A DNA stretch of 64,000 nucleotides from CAWCKS01 sp963796195 (GTDB lineage: Bacteria; Pseudomonadota; Alphaproteobacteria; Rhizobiales; Xanthobacteraceae). Both the position numbers and the translations under genes were made by a program. Location: NCBI GenBank assembly GCA_963796195.1, contig CAWCKS010000005.1:186001-250000 (forward strand), read 5' to 3'. The notes beneath the pieces were generated by a model. The model was not told the DNA's origin and searched no databases. It saw only the letters and a program-made list of their open reading frames with translations. The stretch's first letter is position 1. Every line of letters begins with the position of its first letter. Below are positions 35,768 through 44,075 of this stretch, piece by piece.

Positions 35768-36087
35768 TCTCTGTTTTTCCTGTGATCCGTCCCGAATTGG
35801 CCGAGGGCACACGCGCGCACCATTCGCACTGCACGCCGAGAACTAGAAATGCGAGATAGCCCGGCGGCCCCTTGATCCAAGTCAACTAAGGCCATGCCAG
35901 TCTTAAAGTTTAGGGGACTTCGCTTTGATCGACTGCAAATGTCCGGTTCGGGGTCAGAAGCTCGTTTTGACTGCGAGCTGACCACCTCCGGTTTTCCCCG
36001 CACAACGGGCATATCGCTGCACCGCACGAACTGACGCTCAGTGCCGAAAGCGGACCCGCTCCAGGTCGGGACCTCGGTTGAAACAGA
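35768..36087. other. Intergenic region upstream of the arylsulfatase, nothing recognised
   Basis: About 320 bases between two minus-strand genes. It should hold the sulfatase promoter; no operator-like repeat or small gene stands out. Confidence 0.4.
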
Positions 36088-36456
36088 TCAGTCCTTGCGC
36101 TGAACGGCAATGATTGCGCGCCGATGGGTGCCGTCGCCAACCTTCTTGTCCTCGTCGTGCGCCTCGACCTTGAATTGAAGCTTGCGTCCATCAACCTCGA
36201 GCAGCTCGGCGCTCACCGTCACCTTCTTGCCTTTTGGGGTGGCTCCGAAATGCTTGACGTTCACCTCGAAGCCGACGGTGGTGTGCCCTTCGGGCAAATA
36301 GGCCTGTACGGCTTCGATGCCGGCACGCTCCATCAACCCGATCATCGATGGCGTGGACAGCACCCCGTCGCCTCCCATGTGCTTGACCACCAGCTTGTCG
36401 TCGACTGTCGTGACGATCTCGGCTTTGAGCCCTGGTGTCAGGCGATCGGTTGGCAT
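36088..36456 (-). CDS. Hot-dog fold thioesterase (FlK-like)
   Basis: The protein has 122 residues from the ATG at 36456; GGGAGAG upstream also permits the in-frame start at 36483. It matches the fluoroacetyl-CoA thioesterase-like group: PGLKAEIVTTVDDKLVVKHMG, DGVLSTPSMIGLMERAGIEAV, LPEGHTTVGFEVNVKHFGAT, KVTVSAELLEVDGRKLQFKVEAHD. The Thr/Glu/His pattern of that group can be placed at TPSMIGLMERAG and EVNVKHFGAT. Most members act on unknown acyl-CoA thioesters; specificity for fluoroacetyl-CoA should not be assumed. The gene is 79 bases downstream of the SnoaL-like gene on the same strand. Confidence 0.85.
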   Translation of the reverse strand: MPTDRLTPGLKAEIVTTVDDKLVVKHMGGDGVLSTPSMIGLMERAGIEAVQAYLPEGHTTVGFEVNVKHFGATPKGKKVTVSAELLEVDGRKLQFKVEAHDEDKKVGDGTHRRAIIAVQRKD

Positions 36457-36522
36457 GTGTCTCTCTCCCATATTGAGCAGCATTGCCGCGAGCGCGGACT
36501 GCTGCGCCGAAGACTGACCACT

Positions 36523-36550
36523 CAGCGCCCGTTCTTCAGCGCCCGTTCTT
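36523..36550. repeat. Two tandem 14-bp copies at the end of the SnoaL-like gene
   Basis: CAGCGCCCGTTCTT occurs at 36523-36536 and 36537-36550, then begins a third time (CAGCGCC). The minus-strand stop of the neighbouring gene (36536-36538) lies at the joint of the copies. Confidence 0.8.
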
Positions 36551-36961
36551 CAGCGCCATGTCGCCGCCGATGTCGTGCACGATCTCTTTGCGCTTGAACC
36601 GCCATGTTCCGTCCTGACGCACCCACTGATCCTTGTAGGTGCCGCCCATAACGGGAATGAGGTCCGCCCCCCTCTCGCGCACCACCAGATAGTCCGAAAC
36701 CGAGCTTGCCTGGTCGCCGTTCACCTTGATGATGATGTTGGTCGTGTAGTGCTTGCGCTGCGGCCCTTCACCTTTGACCGGCACGACGTTGCGCAACATT
36801 TCCTCGATCGCCTTGCGGCCCCTGGCCTCGCCATAGTCGGTCGTCCACACCGCGTCGTCAGCAAAGAGGCTGGCCACATCCGCAAAGCGGCCGGTATCGA
36901 TCGCATGGCAATAGGCCGCCATGATTTCGCGGATCGCATCCTTGTCTTCCAGGACCGACAT
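36536..36961 (-). CDS. SnoaL/NTF2-fold protein
   Basis: The protein has 141 residues. The N-terminus (LEDKDAIREIMAAYCHAIDTG, RFADVASLFADDAVWTTDYG) and the later strands (HYTTNIIIKVNGDQASSVSDYLV, GGTYKDQWVRQDGTWRFKRKEI) are typical of SnoaL_4-type proteins, which share the cone-shaped NTF2 fold and bind or convert small hydrophobic molecules. No catalytic residues can be assigned with certainty. It pairs with the thioesterase downstream, suggesting one short operon in acyl or aromatic metabolism. Its C-terminus ends inside a 14-bp duplication. Confidence 0.82.
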   Translation of the reverse strand: MSVLEDKDAIREIMAAYCHAIDTGRFADVASLFADDAVWTTDYGEARGRKAIEEMLRNVVPVKGEGPQRKHYTTNIIIKVNGDQASSVSDYLVVRERGADLIPVMGGTYKDQWVRQDGTWRFKRKEIVHDIGGDMALKNGR

Positions 36962-37153
36962 TCAAGTCACCTCAGCGCGCGAGTGACGATAGCGGCTTGG
37001 CGCACCGGCGACAATCAGATGGTTTGCGCTTGAGTTTGCCAAGGTCCGCTTCGGGTCCTGACCGTGACGTGATTCAATCTCCGATACCTTTATCGTGCGC
37101 GTGGGTTTCCCACGTCCGCGGGGACGAGGAACTCGACCTCGACGCATCAGGCC

Positions 37154-37612
37154 TTACGCCGGCGCAGCGGCGCTGCCTTCGCGTCGCTTCGCTTCGATCT
37201 TGCCGATCGCGTCGACCACCGCATCGAAGGTCAGCATGGTCGAGGCATGGCGCGCCTTGTAGTCGCGCACCGGCTCGAGCACGGCGATGTCGGCCCATTT
37301 GCCGTCCGGCGGCTTGCCGTTCTCCTTCAGCATCTTGCGGACCGTCTCGCGCAACTCGCGGAGTTCCGTGGCATTCGAGCCGACGACGTGGCGCGCCATG
37401 ATCGAGGAGGAGGCCTGACCAAGCGCGCAGGCCTTCACGTCATGGGCGAAATCGGTGACGACCGGACCGTCCATCTTGAGGTCGACGGTGACCGTCGAGC
37501 CGCACAGTTTGGAGTGTGCGGTCGCGCTCGCGTCCGGGTCGGCGAGCCGCCCGAGCCGCGGAATGTTGCCGGCGAGTTCGATGATCCGCTTGTTATAGAT
37601 GTCGTTGATCAT
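37154..37612 (-). CDS. IscU/NifU-type Fe-S cluster scaffold (SUF type)
   Basis: The protein has 152 residues. Scaffold Cys residues are visible in HSKLCGSTVTVDLKMDGP and DVKACALGQASSS. The third ligand position, in the conserved YKARHASTMLTFDAVVDAIG segment, is Ser/His-based rather than Cys, as in many alphaproteobacterial members that are probably specialised or inactive scaffolds. It is divergent from folE, and this iscU-like/folE/hisI order is characteristic of Rhizobiales. The link may reflect radical or Fe-S needs of cofactor synthesis, but that is inference. Confidence 0.88.
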   Translation of the reverse strand: MINDIYNKRIIELAGNIPRLGRLADPDASATAHSKLCGSTVTVDLKMDGPVVTDFAHDVKACALGQASSSIMARHVVGSNATELRELRETVRKMLKENGKPPDGKWADIAVLEPVRDYKARHASTMLTFDAVVDAIGKIEAKRREGSAAAPA

Positions 37613-37856
37613 GGCTTGCGCATGCCACCCGTGTCAGCCCGCATTTGGCGCGAGGGAGTTCCTGCACTATATAGGATGGGCGCTTTCGGAAGCCATATTC
37701 GTCGGACCTCCGCCAGCGTGAAAATAATGAGCAAGTTCAGGCGGTTGACAACGTTTGGACGAAAACTTTGCGGCGTCCGGCGAACGAAAGAGTCGCTGCG
37801 ATTGACCGGTGACACCTCCGGCTCCCTCAGCGGGCCGGTCGAACGGAGAGTCGTTA

Positions 37857-38555
37857 ATGGACGCAGTGATCAAGCCCTTGAGGGCTGCATCGTCATCCGA
37901 GAATCCACCCGAGAAGACCGTCGTTTCTCCCGATGATCCTCGCGCAGAATATCTTGCTGCGCCGGTCGATCCGAACGCGCCGCGGCCGTCGCGGGCGGAA
38001 GCGGAAGAGGCGGTCAAGACGCTGCTTGCCTATATCGGCGAGAATTCGACGCGCGAAGGTCTCGTCGATACGCCGCGCCGCTTTGTCGAGGCCTGGGATG
38101 AATTGTTCCAGGGCTACCATCAGTGCCCGGCCGATGTGCTGAACCGCACCTTCGGCGAGACCGCGGGCTACGACGACTTCGTGCTGGTGCGCGACATCCC
38201 CTTCACCTCGCATTGCGAGCACCACGTGATGCCGTTCTACGGCGTTGCCCACGTCGCCTATCTGCCGGTCGGCCGCGTCGTCGGTTTGTCGAAACTCGCC
38301 CGGCTGGTCGATATCTTCGCCCGCCGGCTGCAGACCCAGGAGCATCTCACCGCCCAGATCGCCGGCGCGATCGAGACCGTGCTGCAGCCGCGCGGCGTTG
38401 CGATCCTGCTCGAGGCGGAGCACACCTGCATGTCGGTGCGCGGCATCGGCAAGGATGGTGCGTTCACGCTCACCACGCGCTTCACCGGCGTGTTCCACGA
38501 GAACAACCACGAGCAGGAGCGTTTCCTGTCCATGGTGCGCGGGCCCCGCCGGTAA
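37857..38555 (+). CDS. folE: GTP cyclohydrolase I
   Basis: The enzyme makes 7,8-dihydroneopterin triphosphate from GTP, the first step of folate and pterin synthesis. The protein has 232 residues from the ATG at 37857. The N-terminal 45 residues are a variable extension. Core motifs are NSTREGLVDTPRRFVEAWDEL, the zinc/active site FTSHCEHHVMPFYGVAHVAY (Cys, His, His), GLSKLARLVDIFARRLQTQE and the second zinc Cys in EAEHTCMSVRG. The end GAFTLTTRFTGVFHEN is standard. It is followed by hisI after about 195 bases that contain short G+C-rich palindromes. Confidence 0.95.
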   Translation: MDAVIKPLRAASSSENPPEKTVVSPDDPRAEYLAAPVDPNAPRPSRAEAEEAVKTLLAYIGENSTREGLVDTPRRFVEAWDELFQGYHQCPADVLNRTFGETAGYDDFVLVRDIPFTSHCEHHVMPFYGVAHVAYLPVGRVVGLSKLARLVDIFARRLQTQEHLTAQIAGAIETVLQPRGVAILLEAEHTCMSVRGIGKDGAFTLTTRFTGVFHENNHEQERFLSMVRGPRR

Positions 38556-38626
38556 GGATCGGCGTCGCGTAGCGCCACTCCTGAGCCTGATGACTTGAGG
38601 TCGAGTCGCATTGCTTTCTTCCGCTC

Positions 38627-38716
38627 GTCCCCGCGGACGCGGGGACCCAGTTTTTGCCAAGCAGACAGAGGCTCTTCTTCGCGGCCCCTGGATTCCCGCT
38701 TTCGCGGGAAGAGCGA
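38627..38716. repeat. REP-like palindromes between folE and hisI
   Basis: CCCCGCGGACGCGGGG and TTCCCGCTTTCGCGGGAA lie about 55 bases apart and are each nearly perfect palindromes, a pattern typical of intergenic REP-like elements in this group. Confidence 0.7.
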
Positions 38717-38749
38717 ACCAAATCATGCTCTAGTCGCGCGAGGTTTTCC

Positions 38750-39191
38750 GTGTCCGGTCCATCTCAATCCTCTGCTTCAACCGACGTCGAAGAGAGTTCT
38801 GACGCTGCAGCCGAAATTCGATTCGGCGGGGCTGGTGACCTGCGTCACCACCGATGCGGCGACGGGCGCGTTGCTGATGGTCGCGCACATGAACAGCGAA
38901 GCGCTGTCGCGCACCATCGCGACCGGCGAGGCCTGGTATTTCAGCCGCTCGCGCAACGCGCTGTGGCGCAAAGGTGAGACGTCGGGTCAGGTCCAGCGCG
39001 TGGTCGAGATGCGGGTCGACTGCGACCAGGATGCGATCTGGCTGCGGGTCGAGCAGCAGGGCGCGGCCTGTCACACCGGGCGGTAGAGCTGCTTCTATCG
39101 CCGGATCCTGCCGGGCGAGGGCGGCGCGCTCGAACTGGTCGATGGTGAAAAACTGTTCGACCCCGCCAAGGTCTATGGCGCGAAGCCCTGA
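38750..39191 (+). CDS. hisI: Phosphoribosyl-AMP cyclohydrolase, frame shift and in-frame TAG
   Basis: HisI opens the ring of phosphoribosyl-AMP in histidine synthesis. The GTG at 38750 gives VSGPSQSSASTDVEES; after one extra T near 38797 the family continues LTLQPKFDSAGLVTCVTTD, HMNSEALSRTIATGEAWYFS, then the metal site VDCDQDAIWLRVEQQGAACHTG. At 39084-39086 a TAG replaces the codon expected before SCFYRRILPGEGGALELV; AAG (Lys) in HTGRKSCFYR is the usual form. The stop removes the third zinc Cys, so the product as read would be inactive. Translation past the TAG runs cleanly to a TGA at 39189-39191. Two lesions in a biosynthetic gene point to sequence error or histidine auxotrophy. Confidence 0.85.
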
Positions 39192-39201
39192 GCGGCGCAC
39201 T

Positions 39202-39217
39202 TTAAGAGAGCGTTAAC
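39202..39217. promoter_or_regulatory. CtrA-type box TTAA-N7-TTAACC
   Basis: TTAA (39202-39205), spacer GAGAGCG, TTAACC (39213-39218). This is an exact match to the CtrA consensus, 94 bases upstream of the lytic transglycosylase start, so cell-cycle-linked expression of that gene is likely. Confidence 0.5.
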
Positions 39218-39309
39218 CATAATTGCGGCAGGTTGCATCTGCGGGAGAAGGATGTCCCGCGATCGACTGATCGCGCCGCCTTGCGCGCGGCGTCATTTCC
39301 GGTCCCGCG

Positions 39310-40363
39310 ATGTCTGTCGACCCAACGTCTGTGACTGCGGTTCAAGGGCTCGACCCCACGCGAGCCCGGATCGCCGGTGCGATCAAGCAGGCGTCGGACT
39401 CGACCGGCGCCAGCTTCGGATATCTCGTCGCCGCAGCGAAGATCGAGTCCAACCTGCAGCCGACCGCCGGCGCCTCGACCTCGTCGGCGCGCGGCCTCTA
39501 TCAATTCATCGAGCAGACCTGGCTCGGCACGGTGAAGCAGGCGGGTGCGTCGTTCGGCTACGGCCAGTATGCCGATGCCATCACCCAGCAGCCGTCGGGC
39601 ACCTACACCGTCAGCGATCCCGCATTGCGCCAGCAGATCCTGAAGCTGCGCGATGACCCGGCCGCGAACGCCGCGATGGCGGGCGTGCTGACCCAGTCGA
39701 ACAGCTTCAAGCTGGTCGGCGCCATCGGCCGGCGGCCGACCGACAACGAGCTCTACATCGCGCACTTCCTCGGCGTCGGCGGCGCCGCAAAGCTTGATCA
39801 GCAGCAATGAGAGCAATCCGCAAGCCAATGCGGCGCAAATGTTTCCGCGCGCGGCCGCGGCCAACCAGCCGATCTTCTACGACAAGAGCGGCGATGCCCG
39901 CAGCGTCGGTGGCGTCTATGCCGAGCTGACGCGGCGCTACCAGGCCGCGGCGAACTCCAGGGCGGCACAAACAGCGATTGCGTTTGCCGGCGGCACGCCC
40001 GCGGCGGCTCCGGCGATGACGGTTGCGAGCACGTCGCCGGACCAGGGCTTTGCGGCATCCCCGCAGCCGTCCGCATCGCAGCTGTTCAATGCATCGTCGA
40101 CGGCGGTGACGCCGCCGCAGCAAGTCGCCGCCGTCAGCAATGACCGGCCGATGTTCCGCTCGCTGTTCCAGGTGGGCGATCGCGCCGACCCGATCTCGCC
40201 GACCGTGCGCGAACTCTGGGCCACCGGCCGGGGTCAGGTGCAAGGCCAACTGCAAGGTCAAGTGCAAGCGTCGAACCCGGTCAATCTCGCGCCTGATATC
40301 AAGCTGAAGACGCCAAGCCCGCTCGACCTGTTCAGCGACCCCAACGGCACCTTCGCCGGCTGA
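39310..40363 (+). CDS. Lytic transglycosylase (SLT-domain) protein, frame broken once
   Basis: The N-terminal SLT-like domain (about residues 20-150) includes SFGYLVAAAKIESNLQPTAG with the catalytic Glu, then SSARGLYQFIEQTWLGTVK and NELYIAHFLGVGGAAKL. One extra T in AAGCTTGATC near 39792 ends this frame at KLDQQQ; removing it continues ISSNESNPQANAAQMFPRAA and a long Pro/Ala/Gln-rich tail to 40363. Corrected length is about 350 residues. There is no signal peptide, so export may use a flagellar or other route. The exact CtrA box upstream suggests a role in polar or division-linked wall opening. Confidence 0.82.
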
Positions 40364-40474
40364 CCGGTCGCCGCCGCCTTAATCAATCGTCAACGATTCC
40401 AAATATTTATGGTGAACGCTTTGTTAAGCGTCATCCGCTAGGCTGCTTTGTGTCGATAAAGTTGCGTTTTGTGG

Positions 40475-41656
40475 ATGCCCATGATTGTCAGGCATTTCTT
40501 AAGTTGGGTTCGCACTGCCTCGGCGGGCGAACGTGCTGAAGCGACCCGCGCGCTGGCGCGGGCCCTGCTGTTTTCCGATCTCTCCGACGTCGATCGCGGC
40601 GCCGCCGAAGGCGCGCTGCTGATGATGCTGGACGACGGCTCGCCACTGGTTCGCCAGGCGATGGCCGAGGTGTTCGCCAACAGCGCCGATGCGCCGCCGG
40701 AAATCGTGCGGGCGCTGGCCGGCGATCAGTTCGCGGTCGCCGCACCATTGCTCGAGCAGTCGCCCGTGCTGATGGACGCCGATCTGGTCGATATCGTCGC
40801 GACTGGCCAGTCCGACGTGCAATGCGCGATCGCGCGGCGACCGAGACTTGCCGCTCCCGTGAGTGCCGCGATTGCCGAGGTCGGCCAGGCCGCCGCCTGC
40901 CTGGAGCTGATCGAGAATCCCGACGCCGAGATCGCAGCCATGTCGCTCGACCGCATCGTCGAGCGCTTCGGACACATCGCGTCGATCCGCGAAGCGTTGC
41001 TCGCCAGCGACTTCCTGCCGGCCTCGACGCGGCTCGCGCTGGTCGCGAAGGTGTCTTCCGTGCTGATCGGCTTCGTCACGGGCCAGCGCTGGCTCAGTGA
41101 AGAGCGTGCCGCGCAGGTGGCCGACGAGGCCTGCGAGCGCTCGACGGTCAATATCGCCGTGACCAGCGCGGGCGGTGATCTGGCGGGTCTCGTCGCGCAT
41201 CTGCGCGCGACTGGCGAACTCACGCCAGGCCTGCTGCTGCGTTCGTTGCTGTCAGGGCGCGTCGAACTGCTTCACGCGGCGCTGGTCGAGCTCACCGGAC
41301 TGCCCGAAAAGCGGATTGCCGGCATCCTGTCCGAGCGCGCCGGCAGTGGATTGAACGCACTGCTGAGCCGTGCCGGCTTCCCTGCCTCGATGCTCGCCGC
41401 GTTCCGCGGCGCGCTCAACGCGGTCCATGAGGTCGGTTTCGTCGACACCTACGACGGCATGGCGCGGCTGCGCAGCCGCATGGTCGAGCGCGTGCTGACG
41501 TCGTGCCAACACGACGAGGCCGCCTCGGAAGCGTTGCTGACATTGCTGCGGCGCTACGCGACGGAGTCGGCCCGCGAGGAGGCGCGTCGCTATTGCGACG
41601 AACTGGTTGCCGAAGACCAGATCGCGACCATCGACGTCAGGCCGATCGCGGCCTGA
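40475..41656 (+). CDS. DUF2336-family protein
   Basis: The protein is about 393 residues and all-helical. The N-terminal ALARALLFSDLSDVDRGAAEGAL, PLVRQAMAEVFANSADAPPEI and PLLEQSPVLMDADLVDIVATGQ segments are the hallmark of DUF2336, with HEAT-like helices. The C-terminal part (LIENPDAEIAAMSLDRIVERFG, LRSLLSGRVELLHAALVELT) continues the pattern. It is cytosolic. Genes of this family are restricted to alphaproteobacteria and often lie beside receiver and flagellar or cell-cycle genes, as here. The exact start is uncertain (40469, 40475 or 40481). Function is unknown. Confidence 0.85.
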   Translation: MPMIVRHFLSWVRTASAGERAEATRALARALLFSDLSDVDRGAAEGALLMMLDDGSPLVRQAMAEVFANSADAPPEIVRALAGDQFAVAAPLLEQSPVLMDADLVDIVATGQSDVQCAIARRPRLAAPVSAAIAEVGQAAACLELIENPDAEIAAMSLDRIVERFGHIASIREALLASDFLPASTRLALVAKVSSVLIGFVTGQRWLSEERAAQVADEACERSTVNIAVTSAGGDLAGLVAHLRATGELTPGLLLRSLLSGRVELLHAALVELTGLPEKRIAGILSERAGSGLNALLSRAGFPASMLAAFRGALNAVHEVGFVDTYDGMARLRSRMVERVLTSCQHDEAASEALLTLLRRYATESAREEARRYCDELVAEDQIATIDVRPIAA

Positions 41657-41661
41657 GGATA

Positions 41662-41678
41662 GAGGTATTAAATACCTC
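41662..41678. repeat. 17-bp palindrome after the DUF2336 gene
   Basis: GAGGTATT-A-AATACCTC is perfectly symmetrical and starts six bases after the DUF2336 stop, between convergent genes. It lacks a T run. It could be an operator or a weak transcription stop. Confidence 0.5.
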
Positions 41679-41764
41679 CATCGAGATACGGAAAACTCCG
41701 CGGAATCGCGGCGATAGCCCTGCAAATTCAATAGCAAAGCGGGCAGCGGTGGTCGCGCGCGGAG

Positions 41765-42346
41765 CTATTCGGACGGCGCGAGACTTGGTGCAAGAATCAC
41801 TTCGAGATGCTCGGGTCGATCGCGGTTGACCGCGGTCAGGTAGGCATCGGCGACCCCGCGCAGCCGCTTGGACAGCTCTTCGGCCGTGCTCATCACACCC
41901 ATCTTGTTGTGTTCGCGGACGATGGCGTGGATCGCATTGACGTGGTGCCCGATCAGTTCGGCCGGCACGCTTTCGATAGCTGGCGAATGTTCGAGGATGC
42001 GACACAGGCTGTCCGCAGCCGCGGCCGCAATCGGATAGCCGAAGGTCGCAGCATCGCCCTTGATGTCGTGGGCTGCGCGAAACAGCTCGACCTTGGTCGT
42101 CGCGTTGAAACCTTGCTTCCGTACCGCGTCGAACGCGGCGGCGAGCCGGTCGCATTCCTTGCTCATCCAGTCTCCGAACTGATCGGAGAGACCGTTCAGG
42201 GCCTGCTCGGCGCGCGCGACGGGATCGTCGCGGTCATTCTCGGCGACCCGCTTCACTGCGGTGCGCAGCGGATTCGGCTGGGTGATGATCTGGTGGTCGT
42301 CGAAGGTATCGACCTTGAGTTTGTTCGGGGCTTTTCTGGGTGGCAT
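41765..42346 (-). CDS. Histidine phosphotransfer (Hpt) domain protein
   Basis: The protein has 193 residues from the ATG at 42346. The N-terminal 60 residues are basic and Pro-rich. The Hpt helix bundle (about 65-165) has the phospho-acceptor His in LFRAAHDIKGDAATFGYPIA, with the following helix AAADSLCRILEHSPAIES. It lies 19 bases after the receiver gene on the same strand, so the two form an operon and probably a phosphorelay step. No kinase is encoded beside them. Comparable Bradyrhizobium pairs are annotated as chemotaxis or cell-cycle relays without proof. Confidence 0.88.
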   Translation of the reverse strand: MPPRKAPNKLKVDTFDDHQIITQPNPLRTAVKRVAENDRDDPVARAEQALNGLSDQFGDWMSKECDRLAAAFDAVRKQGFNATTKVELFRAAHDIKGDAATFGYPIAAAAADSLCRILEHSPAIESVPAELIGHHVNAIHAIVREHNKMGVMSTAEELSKRLRGVADAYLTAVNRDRPEHLEVILAPSLAPSE

Positions 42347-42365
42347 CGGTTTTTGTTCACCTGGC

Positions 42366-42911
42366 TCAGGTCGGCGAGCGCGCCTTGTCGAGCAGGGCCG
42401 GCTGCTGGATGACTTCGGCCTTGCCGTTGTTGCGGCGCTCCGGTCCGATATACGCATTCGAGGTGTTGCGGCGGCGGTCGGGGCCGAAATAGGTCTTGGT
42501 GCGGATGAATGGCCGCGGGCTGACGACGACGTTGAGGATGCGCTGATAGAGCGCTTTCGCCGAGATCGGCTTGGCGAGGAATTCGGTGACGCCGGCGTCG
42601 CGCGCCGTCATGACGCGGCGCTTGTCGCAATGACCGGTCAGGAGAATGATCGGCACGTACGGATTGCCGCTGCCGTTCGGCTGTCGGATCATCTGCGTCA
42701 GTTCGATGCCGTCGAAGATCGGCATCGCCCAGTCGCAGATCACGATGTCGGGCACATAGTGGATGAACATTTCGAGCGCGGTCGCGCCGTCTTCGGCTTC
42801 GTTGACTTCGCGCGCGCCGAACGAATGCAACAGCGTGCGCAGGATGCGCCGCATATGCGCGTTGTCGTCGCAGATCAGAAACCGCAACTTGTTGAAGTCG
42901 ATGCCAAACAT
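42366..42911 (-). CDS. Single-domain response regulator with C-terminal tail
   Basis: The protein has 181 residues. The receiver domain (about 8-130) has FLICDDNAHMRRILRTLL, the phospho-acceptor Asp in IVICDWAMPIFDG, Thr in ILLTGHCD and Lys in FLAKPISAKALYQRI. There is no output domain. The tail (about 135-181) contains two GP(D/E)RR repeats (YFGPDRRRNTSN and YIGPERRNNGK), a feature of alphaproteobacterial receivers that act by protein contact. It heads the operon with the Hpt gene. Two GTTAAC words (42953 and 42973) lie upstream, but with 20-base spacing, so not a standard CtrA pair. Confidence 0.9.
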   Translation of the reverse strand: MFGIDFNKLRFLICDDNAHMRRILRTLLHSFGAREVNEAEDGATALEMFIHYVPDIVICDWAMPIFDGIELTQMIRQPNGSGNPYVPIILLTGHCDKRRVMTARDAGVTEFLAKPISAKALYQRILNVVVSPRPFIRTKTYFGPDRRRNTSNAYIGPERRNNGKAEVIQQPALLDKARSPT

Positions 42912-43010
42912 CGCCCAAGCCCGACCGAGGGGTAATGGCCATATACCCTCCGTTAACTATGCCGCCGGCACGTTAACAAAGGGTTGCCGGCAGGGATCGG
43001 CGGGCCAGAC

Positions 43011-43787
43011 TCAGGCCCCGAACTGCTCGCGCAGGATCCGCTCTTCGAGGCTGTGGCCGGGGTCGAACAGCATCTTGATCGCAATGGACTTGTCCGAGAC
43101 GATCTCGACCCGGCGGACGTCGCGCACCTCGTAATGGTCGGCGACGGCCGCGACCGGGCGCTTTTCGCTCTCCAGCATCTCGACGACGACGCGGGCGCCG
43201 TCCGGGAGCAGGGCCCCGCGCCAGCGTCGTGGCCGGAACGGGCTGATCGGCGTCAGCGCCATCAGCGCCGCATTGATCGGCAGGATCGGGCCACCGACCG
43301 AGAGGTTGTAGGCGCTCGATCCGGCCGGCGTCGCAACCATCACGCCGTCGGCCACCAGCTCGGCGACGCGCTCGAGGTCGTCGACCAGGATGCGCAGCCG
43401 CGCGGTCTGGTGGGTCTGGCGATAGACGTACACTTCATTGATGGCATGGTGCAGGTGGTGGCCGCCATGGACGCCGGTGGTGCGCATCAACAGCGGGTGG
43501 ATGACGGTGACCCGGGCCGCGGCAAGTCGGTGCCTGAGGTCGCCCGGATTATATTCATTCATCAGGAAACCGACGGTGCCGCGATGCATGCCGTAGATCG
43601 GTTTGCCCGCGCGCATGTAGTGATGCAGCGTCTGCAGCATCAGGCCGTCGCCGCCCAGCGCAACAATGGCGTCGGCATCGGTGGCCGGATGGTTGCCATA
43701 AGCCGCAGCGAGCGCGGCTAGCGCCGCCTGGGCCTCAGCGCCTGGACTCGCTACGAAGGCAAGCCGCTCAAATCCCTGTTTTGCCAT
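43011..43787 (-). CDS. nadK: NAD kinase
   Basis: The enzyme makes NADP from NAD and ATP, and is cytosolic and essential. The protein has 258 residues, at the short end for the family. The signature motifs are GGDG in DAIVALGGDGLMLQTLHHY, the NE motif in HHAINEVYVYR, the conserved ADGVMVATPAGSSAYNLSVGG and TPISPFRPRRW. The end VSDKSIAIKMLFDPGHSLEERI is typical of the alphaproteobacterial form. The gene is intact, in contrast to several neighbours. It is divergent from the damaged cutA. Confidence 0.93.
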   Translation of the reverse strand: MAKQGFERLAFVASPGAEAQAALAALAAAYGNHPATDADAIVALGGDGLMLQTLHHYMRAGKPIYGMHRGTVGFLMNEYNPGDLRHRLAAARVTVIHPLLMRTTGVHGGHHLHHAINEVYVYRQTHQTARLRILVDDLERVAELVADGVMVATPAGSSAYNLSVGGPILPINAALMALTPISPFRPRRWRGALLPDGARVVVEMLESEKRPVAAVADHYEVRDVRRVEIVSDKSIAIKMLFDPGHSLEERILREQFGA

Positions 43788-43869
43788 CGCAGGCCCTTAA
43801 AGGCTTGGAAACGAAACATCCGAAGATGCAGCGGGTTGGGCCAACGCTTTGAAGTGAAAGAGAAATGCC

Positions 43870-44032
43870 ATGGACCGCGCCGTGTTCGTCTATACGACCT
43901 TTGCCGGCCTTGTCGAGGCGGAAGAGGCGGCAAAGGTTATCGTCGAGCGCGATCTCGGTAATTCCGCTCGAGAGCGTCGACCGCGACTATCTCAACTGGC
44001 TGTTGGACGAAACAAAACCGGCGCCAACGTGA
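43870..44032 (+). pseudogene. cutA: cutA with an internal deletion
   Basis: The first 27 codons (MDRAVFVYTTFAGLVEAEEA, AKVIVERD) are the N-terminus of CutA. After GTCGAGCGCG the sequence jumps, in another frame, to ISVIPLESVDRDYLNWLLDE and the stop at 44030-44032, which is the C-terminus. The middle 55-60 residues, including the conserved Cys/metal-binding ACVNI region, are gone. As read, the frame continues through the C-terminal part out of register to 44064. A deletion with loss of frame cannot be explained by a single-base error. Confidence 0.7.
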
Positions 44033-44044
44033 GGTTGGCGCCGG
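44008..44044 (-). terminator. Intrinsic terminator for the minus-strand TPR gene
   Basis: CCGGCGCCAAC (44018-44028) pairs with GTTGGCGCCGG (44034-44044), an 11-bp perfect stem with a 5-base loop. Read on the minus strand it is followed by TTTTGTTTC. It overlaps the remnant cutA stop on the plus strand. Confidence 0.75.
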
Positions 44045-44075
44045 CTTCTGACGTTTCGAGGTGAGCCAAAGAGGC

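Noticed and set aside
39084..39086. TAG in hisI as a recoded amino acid (pyrrolysine or amber suppression)
   Set aside because: Nothing in the window suggests recoding, other genes end normally with TAG, and the same gene also has a frame shift. Mutation or sequence error is simpler.
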